The notes beneath the pieces are model-generated. The model did not search any database. It saw only the letters and a list, made by a program, of their open reading frames with translations, and had not been told where the DNA came from. A stretch of DNA of 64,000 nucleotides from Lysobacter sp. ISL-50. GTDB lineage: Bacteria; Pseudomonadota; Gammaproteobacteria; Xanthomonadales; Xanthomonadaceae. The stretch lies in the NCBI RefSeq assembly GCF_018612875.1, contig NZ_JAGGRI010000008.1:25220-89219 (forward strand), in the 5' to 3' direction. Positions 16,888 to 26,100 of the stretch are shown here, piece by piece. The translations under genes were made by a program, and so were the position numbers. How positions within the stretch are numbered: the stretch's first letter is position 1; every line of letters begins with the position of its first letter.

Positions 16888-17354
16888 GGAATTGTCACCT
16901 ACCCGACTTGGCGTGGTTTCGTTCAGAGCTCTCGGGTGCCGTGGCACGAGCCTTCTAGAGCTGGCGATGTGACCCCTTCGGGCCGCCCACCGCGCGATAG
17001 GGGGGCGGGACGGCACGGCCGCGACAATCAGACTGGTCTGAATCAGACGCGGGGCGGCGGCTGATCGGCGATGCCCTCGGCATCGTCGGCGGTGAAGGCC
17101 CGGGGCGTTGCCCCCCCGCGGGGCCGCCGATAGCGCGCCTCCTAGGCAGCGCCAGGGCCACCCATATCTCGCTTGCGTAGTGATTGGCTATCGCCTTGTC
17201 CATGCACGCGGGAAGGTTGCCACCACCCCCCACCTGCTTGTGCCGTGCCCGCTTTCCGGGCAAATCCACGTTGCTCCTTTGGCAACGCATTGGCGCTGCT
17301 GTCCCGACGCCTGCGGCCGGCTTGGGGGCTACCCTCGGCCGCTAGGGCAAGTGA
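16888..17354. other. GC-rich intergenic region in the island
   Basis: About 470 bases with no gene I can support. It holds several short palindromes, for example TCAGACTGGTCTGA at 17028-17041 followed by another TCAGAC, and CGATGCCCTCGGCATCG near 17069. Open frames here are compositionally biased and lack ribosome sites. Confidence 0.4.
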
Positions 17355-17531
17355 ATGTCTGACGATCTAACCAAGCGCCAACCACAGGACAAATCCAAGA
17401 TCAGCCTCACCGAAGACTGGGAGGTCCGTTATTGGACCAAAGCTTTCGGCGTTACTGAGGCCCAGCTTCGGGCGGCCGTGAAAGCGGTAGGACACGGATC
17501 AGCCACTGTTAAGAAGCACTTGGGCCAATAG
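17355..17531 (+). CDS. DUF3606 family protein
   Basis: 58 residues beginning MSDDLTKRQPQDKSKISLTE. It carries the family pattern of an MSDD start, a PQDxSxI(S/N)L segment, EVRYWTKAFGVTEAQLRAAV and a terminal GHGSATVKKHL. DUF3606 proteins are very small and of unknown function, common in alpha- and gammaproteobacteria. The gene lies between the P63C operator region and the right attachment site. TAG ends the frame at 17531. The match is strong despite the short length. Confidence 0.85.
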   Translation: MSDDLTKRQPQDKSKISLTEDWEVRYWTKAFGVTEAQLRAAVKAVGHGSATVKKHLGQ

Positions 17532-17801
17532 GCTGCCTTGTGGGCTGGGCGCCCCTAAGCGCCTAGCCCCTTCCGAAGCGAAGGCCCGAATCGCGGTCAG
17601 TGGACCCTGTCAATGACAGCAGGATGCCCGCCCATACAGGGATCCTCCAAAGCAACAACGCGCTCAACCACGCTAGCCAGAACCACCGGCTGCAAGCGGT
17701 CGAGAACGAACTGCCCCGAACTCATGGCAACAAAAAAGCCCCATTTACAGGGGCTTTGTGGGTCATCGTCGGACTGTTACGAACTCTGGCGAACTGGACC
17801 G
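17532..17801. other. Right end of the island, no gene seen
   Basis: 270 bases between the DUF3606 gene and tRNA-Leu. The only feature is the minus-strand terminator at 17732-17756. An integrase would be expected here but none is encoded. Confidence 0.5.
17732..17756 (-). terminator. Terminator for the minus-strand tRNA transcript
   Basis: On the minus strand AAGCCCC / GGGGCTT pairs around a short loop and is followed by TTTTTTG. It lies 46 bases past the 3' end of tRNA-Leu, inside the island. Confidence 0.75.
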
Positions 17802-17817
17802 TGGTGCCCGGAGCCGG
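17796..17817. other. Right attachment site within tRNA-Leu
   Basis: These 22 bases are identical to 10049-10070. They cover the tRNA-Leu 3' end from its T-arm/acceptor stem through CCA plus six flanking bases, so integration leaves the tRNA intact. Confidence 0.85.
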
Positions 17818-17888
17818 ACTTGAACCGGCACGGCCGCGAGGCCGGCGGATTTTAAGTCCGCTGCGTCTACCGATTTCGCCATCCGGGC
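17802..17888 (-). tRNA. tRNA-Leu (anticodon UAA)
   Basis: 87 bases with encoded CCA. The acceptor stem is GCCCGGA/TCCGGGC and the anticodon stem GCGGA/TCCGC encloses loop CTTAAAA (anticodon TAA). A long variable arm and GGTTCAAGTCC T-arm are present. It is the insertion site of the island and the last gene of the minus-strand tRNA cluster. Confidence 0.96.
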
Positions 17889-17992
17889 ACGGTGCGGTGA
17901 CCGGGCTAGTTTAGCTTATCCGGCAAACCCCCGACGCGTGGCGATGGGCGTTCGGATACCCAGGCGACACGAAGCCACCCAATCGCGGACAA

Positions 17993-18017
17993 CAAAAAAG
18001 GGGCCAAGGGCCCCTTC
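17993..18017 (-). terminator. Terminator after tRNA-Gly
   Basis: On the minus strand GGGGCCC and GGCCCC pair around a short loop and run into TTTTTTG. It lies between tRNA-Gly and tRNA-Leu, so tRNA-Leu may have its own promoter or depend on readthrough. Confidence 0.75.
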
Positions 18018-18065
18018 TTCACAGCGTCGGATTTCGGTGAAGCGTTCGAACTTGCGACGCCAAGA

Positions 18066-18141
<76 letters not shown>

Positions 18142-18193
18142 TGAAACCTGGTTGAAGAAACGACCGGCCCCGAGGCGGATCGTCTGTTCGAAT

Positions 18194-18267
18194 TGGAGGC
18201 CGAGGTCGGAATTGAACCGGCGTACGCGGATTTGCAGTCCGCTGCATAACCACTCTGCCACCCGGCC
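18194..18267 (-). tRNA. tRNA-Cys (anticodon GCA)
   Basis: 74 bases with encoded CCA: acceptor GGCCGGG/CTCGGCC, anticodon loop CTGCAAA, T-arm GGTTCAATTCC. It lies between the two tRNA-Gly copies. Confidence 0.97.
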
Positions 18268-18333
18268 GGTGACGCGACACATACTGCCTGCAGCCACGAA
18301 TCCTTGCAATCATCGACTGCGCACATTCGCTTA

Positions 18334-18362
18334 TAAAAAAACAAAACCCCGCGAGGGGGTTT
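18334..18362 (-). terminator. Terminator between the second tRNA-Gly and tRNA-Cys
   Basis: On the minus strand AACCCCCTCGCGGGGTT folds into a hairpin followed by TTGTTTTTTT. Confidence 0.75.
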
Positions 18363-18402
18363 AGTTTCTAAGACGATCTCGTTACCGAAATTATCTTGAA
18401 TC

Positions 18403-18478
<76 letters not shown>

Positions 18479-18649
18479 GGAGGAAGCGATATTTTAGGCA
18501 TCGAAAGAAAACTGTCAACCGTTTTCTTCACGCCCCGGCGCCTCGCGGCGCCGTGACCGAACCGCCTGCGCGGCCCGCCGCATAAGGCGGGCTGCGATGC
18601 GTCCCTCCCCGGCCAAGGTTCGGTTCGCGCCCGACGGTTCCGTTTCCGG

Positions 18650-19225
18650 TCAGGTCGAAGGCTTGTTCGTGTCCGCGTTCATTATAGGCCATGCGGCGCG
18701 CAAATAGGCCAGTCCGGACCACAACGTCAGCAACGCGGCGGCCGCCAGCATCCACTCGCCGATCCGGAACACCGGCAGGCCCAGCAGGTTTTCCTGATAC
18801 AGCAGGCACACCAGCGCGACCATCTGCACGATGGTCTTGATCTTGCCGATCGCGGCGACCTTCACCGCCGCGCGCTGGCCCAGTTCGGCCATCCATTCGC
18901 GCAGCGCCGACACCGCGATCTCCCGGCCGACGATGACCGCGGCCCACAAGGTCATCCACACGGTCGGGTGCTTTTGCACGATCAGCAGCAGCGCGACGGC
19001 GACCATCAGCTTGTCGGCGACCGGGTCGAGGAAGGCGCCGAAGGCCGAGTACTGGTCGAAGCGGCGGGCGATCCAGCCGTCCAGCCAGTCGGTGATCGAG
19101 GCGAAGGCGAAGATGAACGCGGCCGCGAAGTTGGTCCAGGGGAAATCCAGGAAAAACACCACCACCAGCACCGGGATCAGCACGATCCGCGCCAGGGTCA
19201 GCATGGTGGGTATGGTCAACTTCAT
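18650..19225 (-). CDS. pgsA: CDP-diacylglycerol--glycerol-3-phosphate 3-phosphatidyltransferase
   Basis: A 191-residue integral membrane enzyme that condenses CDP-diacylglycerol with glycerol-3-phosphate, the committed step to phosphatidylglycerol and cardiolipin. The CDP-alcohol phosphotransferase signature D-G-x2-A-R-x8-G-x3-D-x3-D is complete (DGWIARRFDQYSAFGAFLD then PVAD). Four or more hydrophobic helices are visible. The start codon overlaps the uvrC stop in an ATGA, so it is translationally coupled to uvrC, as in related bacteria. Confidence 0.96.
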   Translation of the reverse strand: MKLTIPTMLTLARIVLIPVLVVVFFLDFPWTNFAAAFIFAFASITDWLDGWIARRFDQYSAFGAFLDPVADKLMVAVALLLIVQKHPTVWMTLWAAVIVGREIAVSALREWMAELGQRAAVKVAAIGKIKTIVQMVALVCLLYQENLLGLPVFRIGEWMLAAAALLTLWSGLAYLRAAWPIMNADTNKPST

Positions 19226-21282
19226 CCTTCGCTCCGCTTGCTGTCCGGCGCCGGGTCGGCGGCCTGAGCTTCTTCACTGCCGGCATCCGGGCCGCCGGCC
19301 TTCGCACTGCGCGTTTTCCTGCGTCCCGCGGCCGCGGCCTTGGGGGTGGTGTCCGAACCGGCGGCCGCCGGGGCTTCGGCCGGCGCGTCCAGCCCGTGCA
19401 GGGCGGCGTAGATGCGCTCGGCCAAGGCTTCGTTGACGCCCTCGACCCGGGAGATTTCCTCGGTCCCGGCGGCCTTGAGACCGCCAAGACCGCCGAAATG
19501 CTTCAACAGATTAGCGCGTCGGCGCGGGCCGATGCCCGGAATGTCTTCCAGCCTACTGCTGTTGCGTGTCTTCTGACGACGGCCGCGATGGCCGGTGATG
19601 GCGAAACGGTGCGCCTCGTCGCGAACCTGCTGAACCAGTTGCAGCGCCGGCGACTCGGCGCCGGGGCGGACGGTGCGGCCGTCGGGCAGCAGCAGCTCCT
19701 CGTCGCCGGGGCGCCGCGCCGGCCCCTTGGCCACGCCGACCAGGATCAGGTTCTCGACCCCGAGCTCTTCCAGCGCCGCGCGCGCCTGCGCGACCTGCCC
19801 GGCGCCGCCGTCGATCAGCAGGATGTCGGGCATCACGCCGTCTGACCGGCCCTCGCGCTCCGCGCTCGGGCGTTCGTCGACGCGCGAACCAGTGGTTCGC
19901 AAACGCGCCGCCTCACCCTCCACCGCGCGGCGGAAGCGCCGGGCGATGGCCTGGTTCATCGCGGCGTAGTCGTCGCCTTCGGTGATGCCGGTGATGTTGT
20001 AGCGGCGGTACTGACCGCGCACTGGCCCCTGCGCATCGAACACCACGCACGAAGCGACCGTGGCCTCGCCCATGGTGTGGCTGATGTCGAAGCATTCGAT
20101 GCGTTGCGGCAGCGACGGCATGCGCAGCAGATCGCGCAGCGCCTCGGCGCGGGCGAGCTGGGCGGCGTGGCTGGTCAGCTCGGTGCCGAGCGAGAGTTCG
20201 GCGTTGCGCCGTGCCATATCGACGTAGCCGGCGCGTTCGCCGCGCACGTTGGCCTTGATCTGCACGCGGCGTTCGCCGGTCGCGGAGAAGGCCTGTTCGA
20301 ACAGTTCGCGATCGGGCAGATCGCGGTCGAGCACGATCTCGCGCGGCGGGGGTTGTTCGCCGTAGTACTGCGAGATGAAGGCGGTCAGCACTTCCTCGGG
20401 ATTGTCGCTGCCGCGGGTCTGCGGGAAGAACGCGCGGGTGCCCAGGTTGCGGCCGTCGCGGAACGCCAGCAGCAGCACGCAGGCCGCCGCGCCCTGCATC
20501 GCGATGGCGAGCACGTCCAGATCGGCGGCGCGGCCGTCCACGTACTGGCGCGCCTGCAGGCTGCGGATGCCGGCGATCAGGTCGCGGATGCGCGCGGCGT
20601 CCTCGAAATCCAGACGCACGCTGGCCGCTTCCATGTCGCGGCCCAGTTCGTCGGTGAGTTCGTCGCTGCGGCCTTCCAGGAACAGGCCGGAGCGGCGCAC
20701 GCTCTCGGCGTAGTCGCGCGCCGGCACCAGGCCCACGCACGGCGCGCTGCAGCGGCCGATCTGGTGCTGCAGGCACGGCCGCGAGCGGTTACGGAACACG
20801 CTGTCCTCGCAACTGCGCAGGCGGAACAGCTTGTGCATCAGGTTGAGCGTGTCGCGCACCGCGCCGACGCTGGCATACGGGCCGAAGTAGCGCCCGGCCA
20901 CCGCGCGCGGGCCGCGGTGCATGGCGATGCGCGGCCAGGCCTCGCTGGTCATCAGCACGTAGGGATAACTTTTGTCGTCGCGCAGCAGCACGTTGTAGCG
21001 CGGCTTGAGCGACTTGATCAGCTGGTTTTCCAGGATCAGCGCTTCGGCCTCGGTGCGAGTGACCGTGACCTCCATGCGCGCGGTCTGCGACAGCATCGAC
21101 ATGATGCGCGCGGACTTGGGCGTGGCGTTGAAATAACTGGAAACGCGATTGCGCAGCGCGCTGGCCTTGCCGACGTAGAGCACGCCATCGTCGGCGCCGA
21201 TCATGCGGTAGACGCCGGGCGCGGTGCTGAGCTGCTTGACGAAGGCCTTGCCGTCGAACGGCGCGGGCTGGGCGGCCGTCAT
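19222..21282 (-). CDS. uvrC: Excinuclease ABC subunit C
   Basis: 686 residues. The N-terminal GIY-YIG nuclease (GVYRMIGADDGVLYVGKAS, residues 22-40) makes the 3' incision in nucleotide excision repair. A Cys-rich segment (CLQHQIGRCSAPC), a UVR domain (ASVRLDFEDAARIRDLI), the RNase H-like domain (ECFDISHTMGE, LIDGGAGQ) and C-terminal helix-hairpin-helix (IPGIGPRRRANLL) follow. A 55-residue Ala/Lys-rich tail is longer than in E. coli. ATG 21282 was chosen over ATG 21303 because family similarity begins there. Confidence 0.97.
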   Translation of the reverse strand: MTAAQPAPFDGKAFVKQLSTAPGVYRMIGADDGVLYVGKASALRNRVSSYFNATPKSARIMSMLSQTARMEVTVTRTEAEALILENQLIKSLKPRYNVLLRDDKSYPYVLMTSEAWPRIAMHRGPRAVAGRYFGPYASVGAVRDTLNLMHKLFRLRSCEDSVFRNRSRPCLQHQIGRCSAPCVGLVPARDYAESVRRSGLFLEGRSDELTDELGRDMEAASVRLDFEDAARIRDLIAGIRSLQARQYVDGRAADLDVLAIAMQGAAACVLLLAFRDGRNLGTRAFFPQTRGSDNPEEVLTAFISQYYGEQPPPREIVLDRDLPDRELFEQAFSATGERRVQIKANVRGERAGYVDMARRNAELSLGTELTSHAAQLARAEALRDLLRMPSLPQRIECFDISHTMGEATVASCVVFDAQGPVRGQYRRYNITGITEGDDYAAMNQAIARRFRRAVEGEAARLRTTGSRVDERPSAEREGRSDGVMPDILLIDGGAGQVAQARAALEELGVENLILVGVAKGPARRPGDEELLLPDGRTVRPGAESPALQLVQQVRDEAHRFAITGHRGRRQKTRNSSRLEDIPGIGPRRRANLLKHFGGLGGLKAAGTEEISRVEGVNEALAERIYAALHGLDAPAEAPAAAGSDTTPKAAAAGRRKTRSAKAGGPDAGSEEAQAADPAPDSKRSEG

Positions 21283-21829
21283 GCGCGCACGGCTCCCGCG
21301 CACGCGCGAGCGGCGGCGGAATCAAGCGGGCGGGCTGGCGAGAGAGCGGGCGTCGCGGTCACGGATATCGGTCGGCTGAGCGGCAGGGCCCGGAGGCCGG
21401 CGTAATGAGTGGATATGGCTTGAATTGGGCTGATTATGCGTTAGCGCAAGGGCTGCCGGGCTGGATCCGAGGCTGGGCGTGGGTTGCGTGGGGCCGCGGC
21501 TTGGTTGGGGCGGACTGGCTTTGATGTCGCGGGGCCGGAACGAAGCGCGGGGAAGGTGTCGTGGCTGCGGCGTCAACTGGGCCTTAGCGCCCTTTCAAAG
21601 CCTCTTGAAAACGGGCTCGTTATTGCCGCGGAAAAGCGGGCGGCGCTTGTTTCTGCGGAGGCGAACTTCTGGGACTTTCGTGCCAGGACGCTTGAAGTCA
21701 CTGGATGTTCGGCTCCGCCGAAGTAAAGCGGAGCCCGCGTTCGCGGGAATGACGAGCAAAAAGCAGAGGCTCGAAACCCATAGCAGGCGCTGGACAGACG
21801 CTGAGCGGCCTTCCGGATCGCGCCCCGAC
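21283..21829. other. Intergenic region with a REP-type repeat
   Basis: About 550 bases between uvrC and the phosphatase gene with no supported gene. From 21665 to 21755 it carries a degenerate copy of the dispersed repeat pair: a GCTTGAAGTCACTGGAT linker, then a GTTCGCGGGAATGACG end. Confidence 0.55.
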
Positions 21830-22312
21830 CTAGCCGCCGCGCAACCCCAGCTCTTCGCGCAAACGCGCGATCGCGCCGTCGGCGGCGTGGTCCAGCAACT
21901 GGAACACATGCTCGAACTGCGCCGGCCCGCCGGTGTAGGGATCGGGCACTTCGCCGTCGGTGACCGTGCCGCACCAGTCCAGCAGCAAGGCGCTGCGCGC
22001 GTGGGCGCCCTTCGGCGCGCGGGCGCGGACATCGCGCAGGTTGGCGCGGTCGGCGCACAGCAGCCAGTCGAAATCGCGATAGTCCGCGGCCGCGAGTTGA
22101 CGCGCGCGCAGGCCGGAGATGTCGATGCCGTGCTCGGCGGCGTTGGCGATCGCGCGCCGGTCCGGCGGATCGCCGACGTGCCAGTCGCCGGTGCCGGCCG
22201 AATCCAGCTCGACCCGGCCGGCGATCGACGACGCCTCGATGCGCGCGCGCAGCACGCCTTCGGCGACCGGCGAGCGGCAGATGTTGCCCAGGCAGACTAC
22301 GAGCAGGCGCAT
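21830..22312 (-). CDS. Low-molecular-weight protein tyrosine phosphatase
   Basis: 160 residues. The CX5R phosphate loop is CLGNICRSP (residues 7-15), and the acid/base motif is VPDPYTGG near residue 125; both define the family. In proteobacteria such enzymes remove phosphate from tyrosine kinases and sugar enzymes of polysaccharide synthesis. The gene starts 3 bases after the kdsB stop and is the last of the comEC-kdsB unit, suggesting a role in envelope polysaccharide control. Confidence 0.93.
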   Translation of the reverse strand: MRLLVVCLGNICRSPVAEGVLRARIEASSIAGRVELDSAGTGDWHVGDPPDRRAIANAAEHGIDISGLRARQLAAADYRDFDWLLCADRANLRDVRARAPKGAHARSALLLDWCGTVTDGEVPDPYTGGPAQFEHVFQLLDHAADGAIARLREELGLRGG

Positions 22313-22315
22313 GCC

Positions 22316-23119
22316 TCAGCCGCCCTCGCCGCCCGTGCCGGCGCCGGCCGAGCCCGCTTCGCTGGCCAGATGCGCCGCGGCCCTGTCCAGATCCTCCGGC
22401 GTGTCCACGCCGGGCGGGAACGGCTCGGGCGTGATGCCCACGGCGATGCGGTAACCGGCTTCCAGCGCGCGCAATTGCTCAAGCGACTCGATCTGCTCCA
22501 GGCGTCCGGGCCGCATCTTGGCGAACTTGCGCAGGAATCCGGCGCGGTAGCCGTAGATGCCGATGTGCCGCAGCCATTCGCCGCCGCCGGGCATGCGTTC
22601 GCGATCCTTGGCGAAGGCGTCGCGCGGCCACGGAATCGGCGCGCGGCTGAAGTACAGCGCGTCGCCGTTGCCGGCGCGCACCAGCTTGACCGCGTTGGGA
22701 TCGAACAACACTTCGACTTCGGTGACCGGCGCGGCCAGCGTGGACATGTCCGCGCCGCTGTCGCGCAAGGTCTGCGCGGTGGCGAGGATGCCCGCGGCCG
22801 GCGCGAAGGGTTCGTCGCCCTGCAGGTTGACCACGACGGTGTCGTCGCGCCAGCCGGCGATGTCGGCGCATTCGGCCAGGCGGTCGGTGCCGGAGGCGTG
22901 GTCGGGCGAGGTCATCGCCACTTGCACGCCGCTGTCCTTGAGCGCCTGCGCGATGCGTTCGTCGTCGGCCGCGACCCACACTTCGCTCGCGCCCGCCGCC
23001 AATGCGCGGCGCGCGACGTGCAGCACCAGCGGCTCGCCGGCGAGCGGACGCAGCGGCTTGCCGGGCAGCCGCGAAGCGGCGTAGCGGGCGGGAATGGCGA
23101 CGACGAAATCCTGGCTCAT
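22316..23119 (-). CDS. kdsB: 3-deoxy-manno-octulosonate cytidylyltransferase
   Basis: 267 residues. The N-terminal nucleotide-binding segment is [17 protein letters not shown], followed by VNLQGDEPF and the IGIYGYR motif, all characteristic. It activates Kdo with CTP to CMP-Kdo for the lipopolysaccharide inner core. The C-terminal tail ([13 protein letters not shown]) is a low-complexity extension. Neighbouring lpxK and msbA act in the same pathway, and the genes run on one strand. Confidence 0.96.
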   Translation of the reverse strand: MSQDFVVAIPARYAASRLPGKPLRPLAGEPLVLHVARRALAAGASEVWVAADDERIAQALKDSGVQVAMTSPDHASGTDRLAECADIAGWRDDTVVVNLQGDEPFAPAAGILATAQTLRDSGADMSTLAAPVTEVEVLFDPNAVKLVRAGNGDALYFSRAPIPWPRDAFAKDRERMPGGGEWLRHIGIYGYRAGFLRKFAKMRPGRLEQIESLEQLRALEAGYRIAVGITPEPFPPGVDTPEDLDRAAAHLASEAGSAGAGTGGEGG

Positions 23120-23222
23120 GATGGGCTCCGAACGGTACGGCGGGTGCGGCGGTGATCACTATGATGGCGCGCGGCTGCCGATGCGGCCGTCGCGGATTCG
23201 CCATCGCCACGGCGCGAGCGGC

Positions 23223-24260
23223 TCAGCGTCGCGGCAGCGTCTGTAATTTATCCAACAACGACACCCAGAACGCCTCCGGCAATTCGGCGCGCACCGGCAC
23301 GCTGTAGTACGCCTCCGAGGCGAACGCGCCCTCGCCCGTCAGCGGAATCTTCACCGCGTCCTTCTCCGTCATCAGCACCGGCAGTTTGCTGCCGAAAGCG
23401 AAGTCGGACTCGACATAGCGGTGATGATCGGGAAACGCGTGCGGCACGACCGCGATGCCGAAGCCGCGCAGCATGGAGAAATAGCGTTCGGGATCGCCGA
23501 TGCCGGCGACCGCGTGCACGCGCTGGCCGGCGAAGGCCTCCAGCTTGAGCGGACGCGTGCCCAGCAGCGACTGCGCCTGATCGGCGATCAGGCGCATCGG
23601 CCATTCGCCGAAACCGGCGTTGGCGGTCGGATCGCTGGTCGCGGCCTGGGCCAGATTGACCACGCGGAAATCGCACTGCGCGCCGCGCTCGGGCGGTTCG
23701 CGCAAAGGCCCGGCCGGCAGCAGCTGGCCGTTGCCGTAGCGGCGGCGGCCGTCGACGACTTCGATCTCGATGTCGCGCGCCAGGCGGTAATGCTGCAGGC
23801 CGTCGTCGCAGATCACGATGTCGCAACCGGCGTCGGCCAAGGCCTTGGCCGCGGCGGCGCGGTCGCGATCGGCGCGCAGCCTGGCGCCGGTGCGGCGCGC
23901 GATCAGCACCGGTTCGTCGCCGCCCAGGCGCGGATCGGTGTCGCGCTCGACCCACAACGGCGTGGCGATGTCGTCGCGGCCGTAACCGCGGCTGGCGACG
24001 CCGGGGTTCCAGCCTTCCTGTTTGAGCCGCTGCACCAGGGCGATGGTCAGCGGGGTCTTGCCGGCGCCGCCGGCGGTGATGTTGCCGACCACCAGCACCG
24101 GCACGCCCGGATGCAGGCGGCGCTTGTAGCCCTTGCGGTACAGCGCGCGGCGAAAACCGGTGACCGCGCCGTACAGGCCCGACAGCAGGCGCGCGTGCGC
24201 GGGCACGGCGGTGTCGTCGTACCAATAGGCGGGAACGCCGCCGCGACGGTCGGCGCTCAT
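23223..24260 (-). CDS. lpxK: Tetraacyldisaccharide 4'-kinase
   Basis: 345 residues from ATG 24260. The Walker A-type motif [12 protein letters not shown] near residue 57 is the LpxK hallmark, with an N-terminal hydrophobic/amphipathic membrane helix before it. Other signatures are [12 protein letters not shown] and [10 protein letters not shown]. LpxK phosphorylates the 4' position of lipid A disaccharide at the inner membrane. The start overlaps a 30-codon frame by ATGA, which itself overlaps msbA. Confidence 0.96.
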   Translation of the reverse strand: MSADRRGGVPAYWYDDTAVPAHARLLSGLYGAVTGFRRALYRKGYKRRLHPGVPVLVVGNITAGGAGKTPLTIALVQRLKQEGWNPGVASRGYGRDDIATPLWVERDTDPRLGGDEPVLIARRTGARLRADRDRAAAAKALADAGCDIVICDDGLQHYRLARDIEIEVVDGRRRYGNGQLLPAGPLREPPERGAQCDFRVVNLAQAATSDPTANAGFGEWPMRLIADQAQSLLGTRPLKLEAFAGQRVHAVAGIGDPERYFSMLRGFGIAVVPHAFPDHHRYVESDFAFGSKLPVLMTEKDAVKIPLTGEGAFASEAYYSVPVRAELPEAFWVSLLDKLQTLPRR

Positions 24261-24349
24261 CGGTCGCCGCCGGCGTTGGGCGAAATTCGCGGCGGGTCGA
24301 TTCGCGCGGGCATCGCGGCCTGGTTCGCGGCCTTCATCGCGTCGTTCAT
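24257..24349 (-). CDS. 30-residue frame bridging msbA and lpxK
   Basis: A minute open frame starts at ATG 24349, which overlaps the msbA stop by four bases (ATGA). It ends in a TGA that overlaps the lpxK start by four bases in the same way. The product is 30 residues with an Ala/Met-rich start and a Pro/Arg-rich end ([12 protein letters not shown]) and no membrane segment. The double overlap suggests it carries ribosomes from msbA to lpxK, so translation itself may be the purpose. Whether a stable peptide is made is unknown. Confidence 0.5.
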   Translation of the reverse strand: MNDAMKAANQAAMPARIDPPRISPNAGGDR

Positions 24350-26100
24350 TCGGCGTCGCGGAACTGCATGCGGTGCAGATGCGCATACAGCCCGCCGTGG
24401 GCGAGCAGTTCGGCATGCGAGCCGCGCTCGACGATGCGGCCCTGATCCAGCACCAGCACCTGATCGGCGTGTTCGATGGTCGACAGCCGGTGCGCGATGA
24501 CCAGCGTCGTGCGATCGGGCATCAGCCGCTCCAGCGCGTCCTGCACCAGCCGCTCGGACTCGGTGTCGAGCGCGGCGGTGGCTTCGTCGAGAATCAGGAT
24601 CGGCGCGTCCTTGAGCATCGCGCGCGCGATCGCCAGGCGCTGGCGCTGGCCGCCGGAGAGCTTGCCGCCCTTGGCGCCGATGGAGGTCTGCGCGCCTTCG
24701 GGCATGCGCTCGATGAACTCGGCCGCGTTGGCGCCGCGCATCGCGCGATCCAGCGCGGCTTCGTCGTGGTCCTGCATCTCGCCGTAGGCGACGTTGGCCG
24801 CGACGGTGCCGTCGAACAGCATCACCTGCTGGCCGACCAGGGCGATCTGGCGGCGCAGGTCCGAGAGCTTGTAGTCGCTGAGCGGATGGCCGTCGAGCAG
24901 GATCTGCCCGGACTCGGGATCGTAGAAGCGCGGAATCAGCTTGATCAGCGTGGATTTGCCGCTGCCGGAGCGGCCGACGATGGCCGTCACCGTGCCCGGC
25001 CGGGCGACGAAGCTGATGTCCGACAACGCCGGCGCGCTCTGGCCCGGATAGCGCGCGGTGACTGCGCGGAATTCGATCAACCCCTGGCTGCGCGCGAGCT
25101 CGCGCGTGCCGCTGTCGGGCTCTTCCGGCGCATCGAGCACTTCGAACAGGCGCTCGGCCGAGGCCACGCCGCGCTGGAGCATGTTCTGCACGTTGGTGAG
25201 CTGGCGCAGGTTCGGGATGATCGCCATCATCGACACCATCAGCACCACGAACCCGCCCGCGTCCAGGCGTCCGGCGAAGGCTTCGTAACCGGCGACGAAC
25301 AGCAGCAGCGCCAGGCCGACCGAGCCCATCAACTGCACCATCGCCGAGGCGATGCTGCGGGTGGATTCGACCTTGAGGCTGAGCTTGAGGTAGTTGTCGG
25401 CGATCGCGCCGTAGCGCTCCAGCTCGGATTTCTGCGCGCCGTAGACCTTCACTTCCTGCTGGTTGGACAGCGCCTGATCGGCCGCCAGCAGCAGTTGCGC
25501 CCCGCTTTCCTGGATGCGATGGCTGATGCGGCGATAACGCCGGCCGACCTTGTCCATCACCCAGGCCAGCGGCGGCGCCATGATCAGCACCGCGAAGGTG
25601 ACCTGCCAGCTGGTCCAGATCATCACCGCGAGCAAGGCGATCGCCTGCGTGGATTGCTGCACCATGACCTTGAGCGCATCGACCGAGGCCTGCGCGACCT
25701 GATCGCTGTCCGAGCCCAGGCGCACCAGCATCGAGGTCACAGGCTCGGTGTCGAAGCGCGCGCCGGGCAGGCGCAGATACTTGCCGAGCACCTGCACGCG
25801 CAGATCGCGGGCGACGCCGCGGCCGGACTTGGCCATGTAGTAGTCGGTCAGATAGCCGGCGATGCCGCGCAACACGAACAAGCCCACGATCGCCAGCGGC
25901 AGCCACACCGCCACCTTGGTGTTCTTGACGATGAAGGTCTGGTTGATGACCGGTTCCATCAACTTGGTGAAACCGGCGCCGGCCGCGGCTTCGAACAGCA
26001 TGCCGACCACCGCCAGCCACAGCAGTCCGCGGTACGGCAGGGCGAATCTGAGCAACCGGCGGTAGGTCTGCCAGGGCGAAGCGGTCGCGCTCGCCGTCAC
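24346..26100 (-). CDS. msbA: Lipid A export ATP-binding/permease protein
   Basis: 584 residues. A six-helix ABC transporter membrane domain (about residues 1-320) is fused to an ATPase domain with Walker [10 protein letters not shown], the LSGGQRQR signature and Walker [13 protein letters not shown]. MsbA flips lipid A-core across the inner membrane. The start overlaps the exbD stop by ATGA. The position between exbBD and lpxK, and the length, agree with MsbA over a drug exporter. Confidence 0.95.
   Translation of the reverse strand: MTASATASPWQTYRRLLRFALPYRGLLWLAVVGMLFEAAAGAGFTKLMEPVINQTFIVKNTKVAVWLPLAIVGLFVLRGIAGYLTDYYMAKSGRGVARDLRVQVLGKYLRLPGARFDTEPVTSMLVRLGSDSDQVAQASVDALKVMVQQSTQAIALLAVMIWTSWQVTFAVLIMAPPLAWVMDKVGRRYRRISHRIQESGAQLLLAADQALSNQQEVKVYGAQKSELERYGAIADNYLKLSLKVESTRSIASAMVQLMGSVGLALLLFVAGYEAFAGRLDAGGFVVLMVSMMAIIPNLRQLTNVQNMLQRGVASAERLFEVLDAPEEPDSGTRELARSQGLIEFRAVTARYPGQSAPALSDISFVARPGTVTAIVGRSGSGKSTLIKLIPRFYDPESGQILLDGHPLSDYKLSDLRRQIALVGQQVMLFDGTVAANVAYGEMQDHDEAALDRAMRGANAAEFIERMPEGAQTSIGAKGGKLSGGQRQRLAIARAMLKDAPILILDEATAALDTESERLVQDALERLMPDRTTLVIAHRLSTIEHADQVLVLDQGRIVERGSHAELLAHGGLYAHLHRMQFRDAE

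Larger units (their letters stand above)
10049..17817. mobile_element. Integrated genomic island at tRNA-Leu(UAA), no integrase found
   Basis: The 7.8-kb segment is bounded by a 22-bp direct repeat of the tRNA-Leu 3' end. The backbone pattern changes at the left boundary: AT-rich DNA begins directly after it (TTTTTATAGCTATAAAAATA at about 10097-10116). Contents: a 747-residue unknown protein, two AlpA/excisionase-like HTH proteins, DUF1508, a small unknown gene, a frameshifted YecR-like lipoprotein, a secreted protein, a P63C-domain protein with a palindromic operator, and a DUF3606 protein. No tyrosine or serine recombinase reading frame is visible between the repeats. The island is therefore probably stranded, or mobilised by an integrase elsewhere. 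Confidence 0.8.

Noticed and set aside
17028..17048. TCAGAC repeats as a possible second operator
   Set aside because: Only a 14-base imperfect palindrome plus a half-site, and no gene begins close by. It is too weak to list as a regulatory site.
16955..17290. Minus-strand frame of 111 codons in the island
   Set aside because: Composition is that of random GC-rich DNA, there is no ribosome site and the frame crosses palindromes. No family features were seen.
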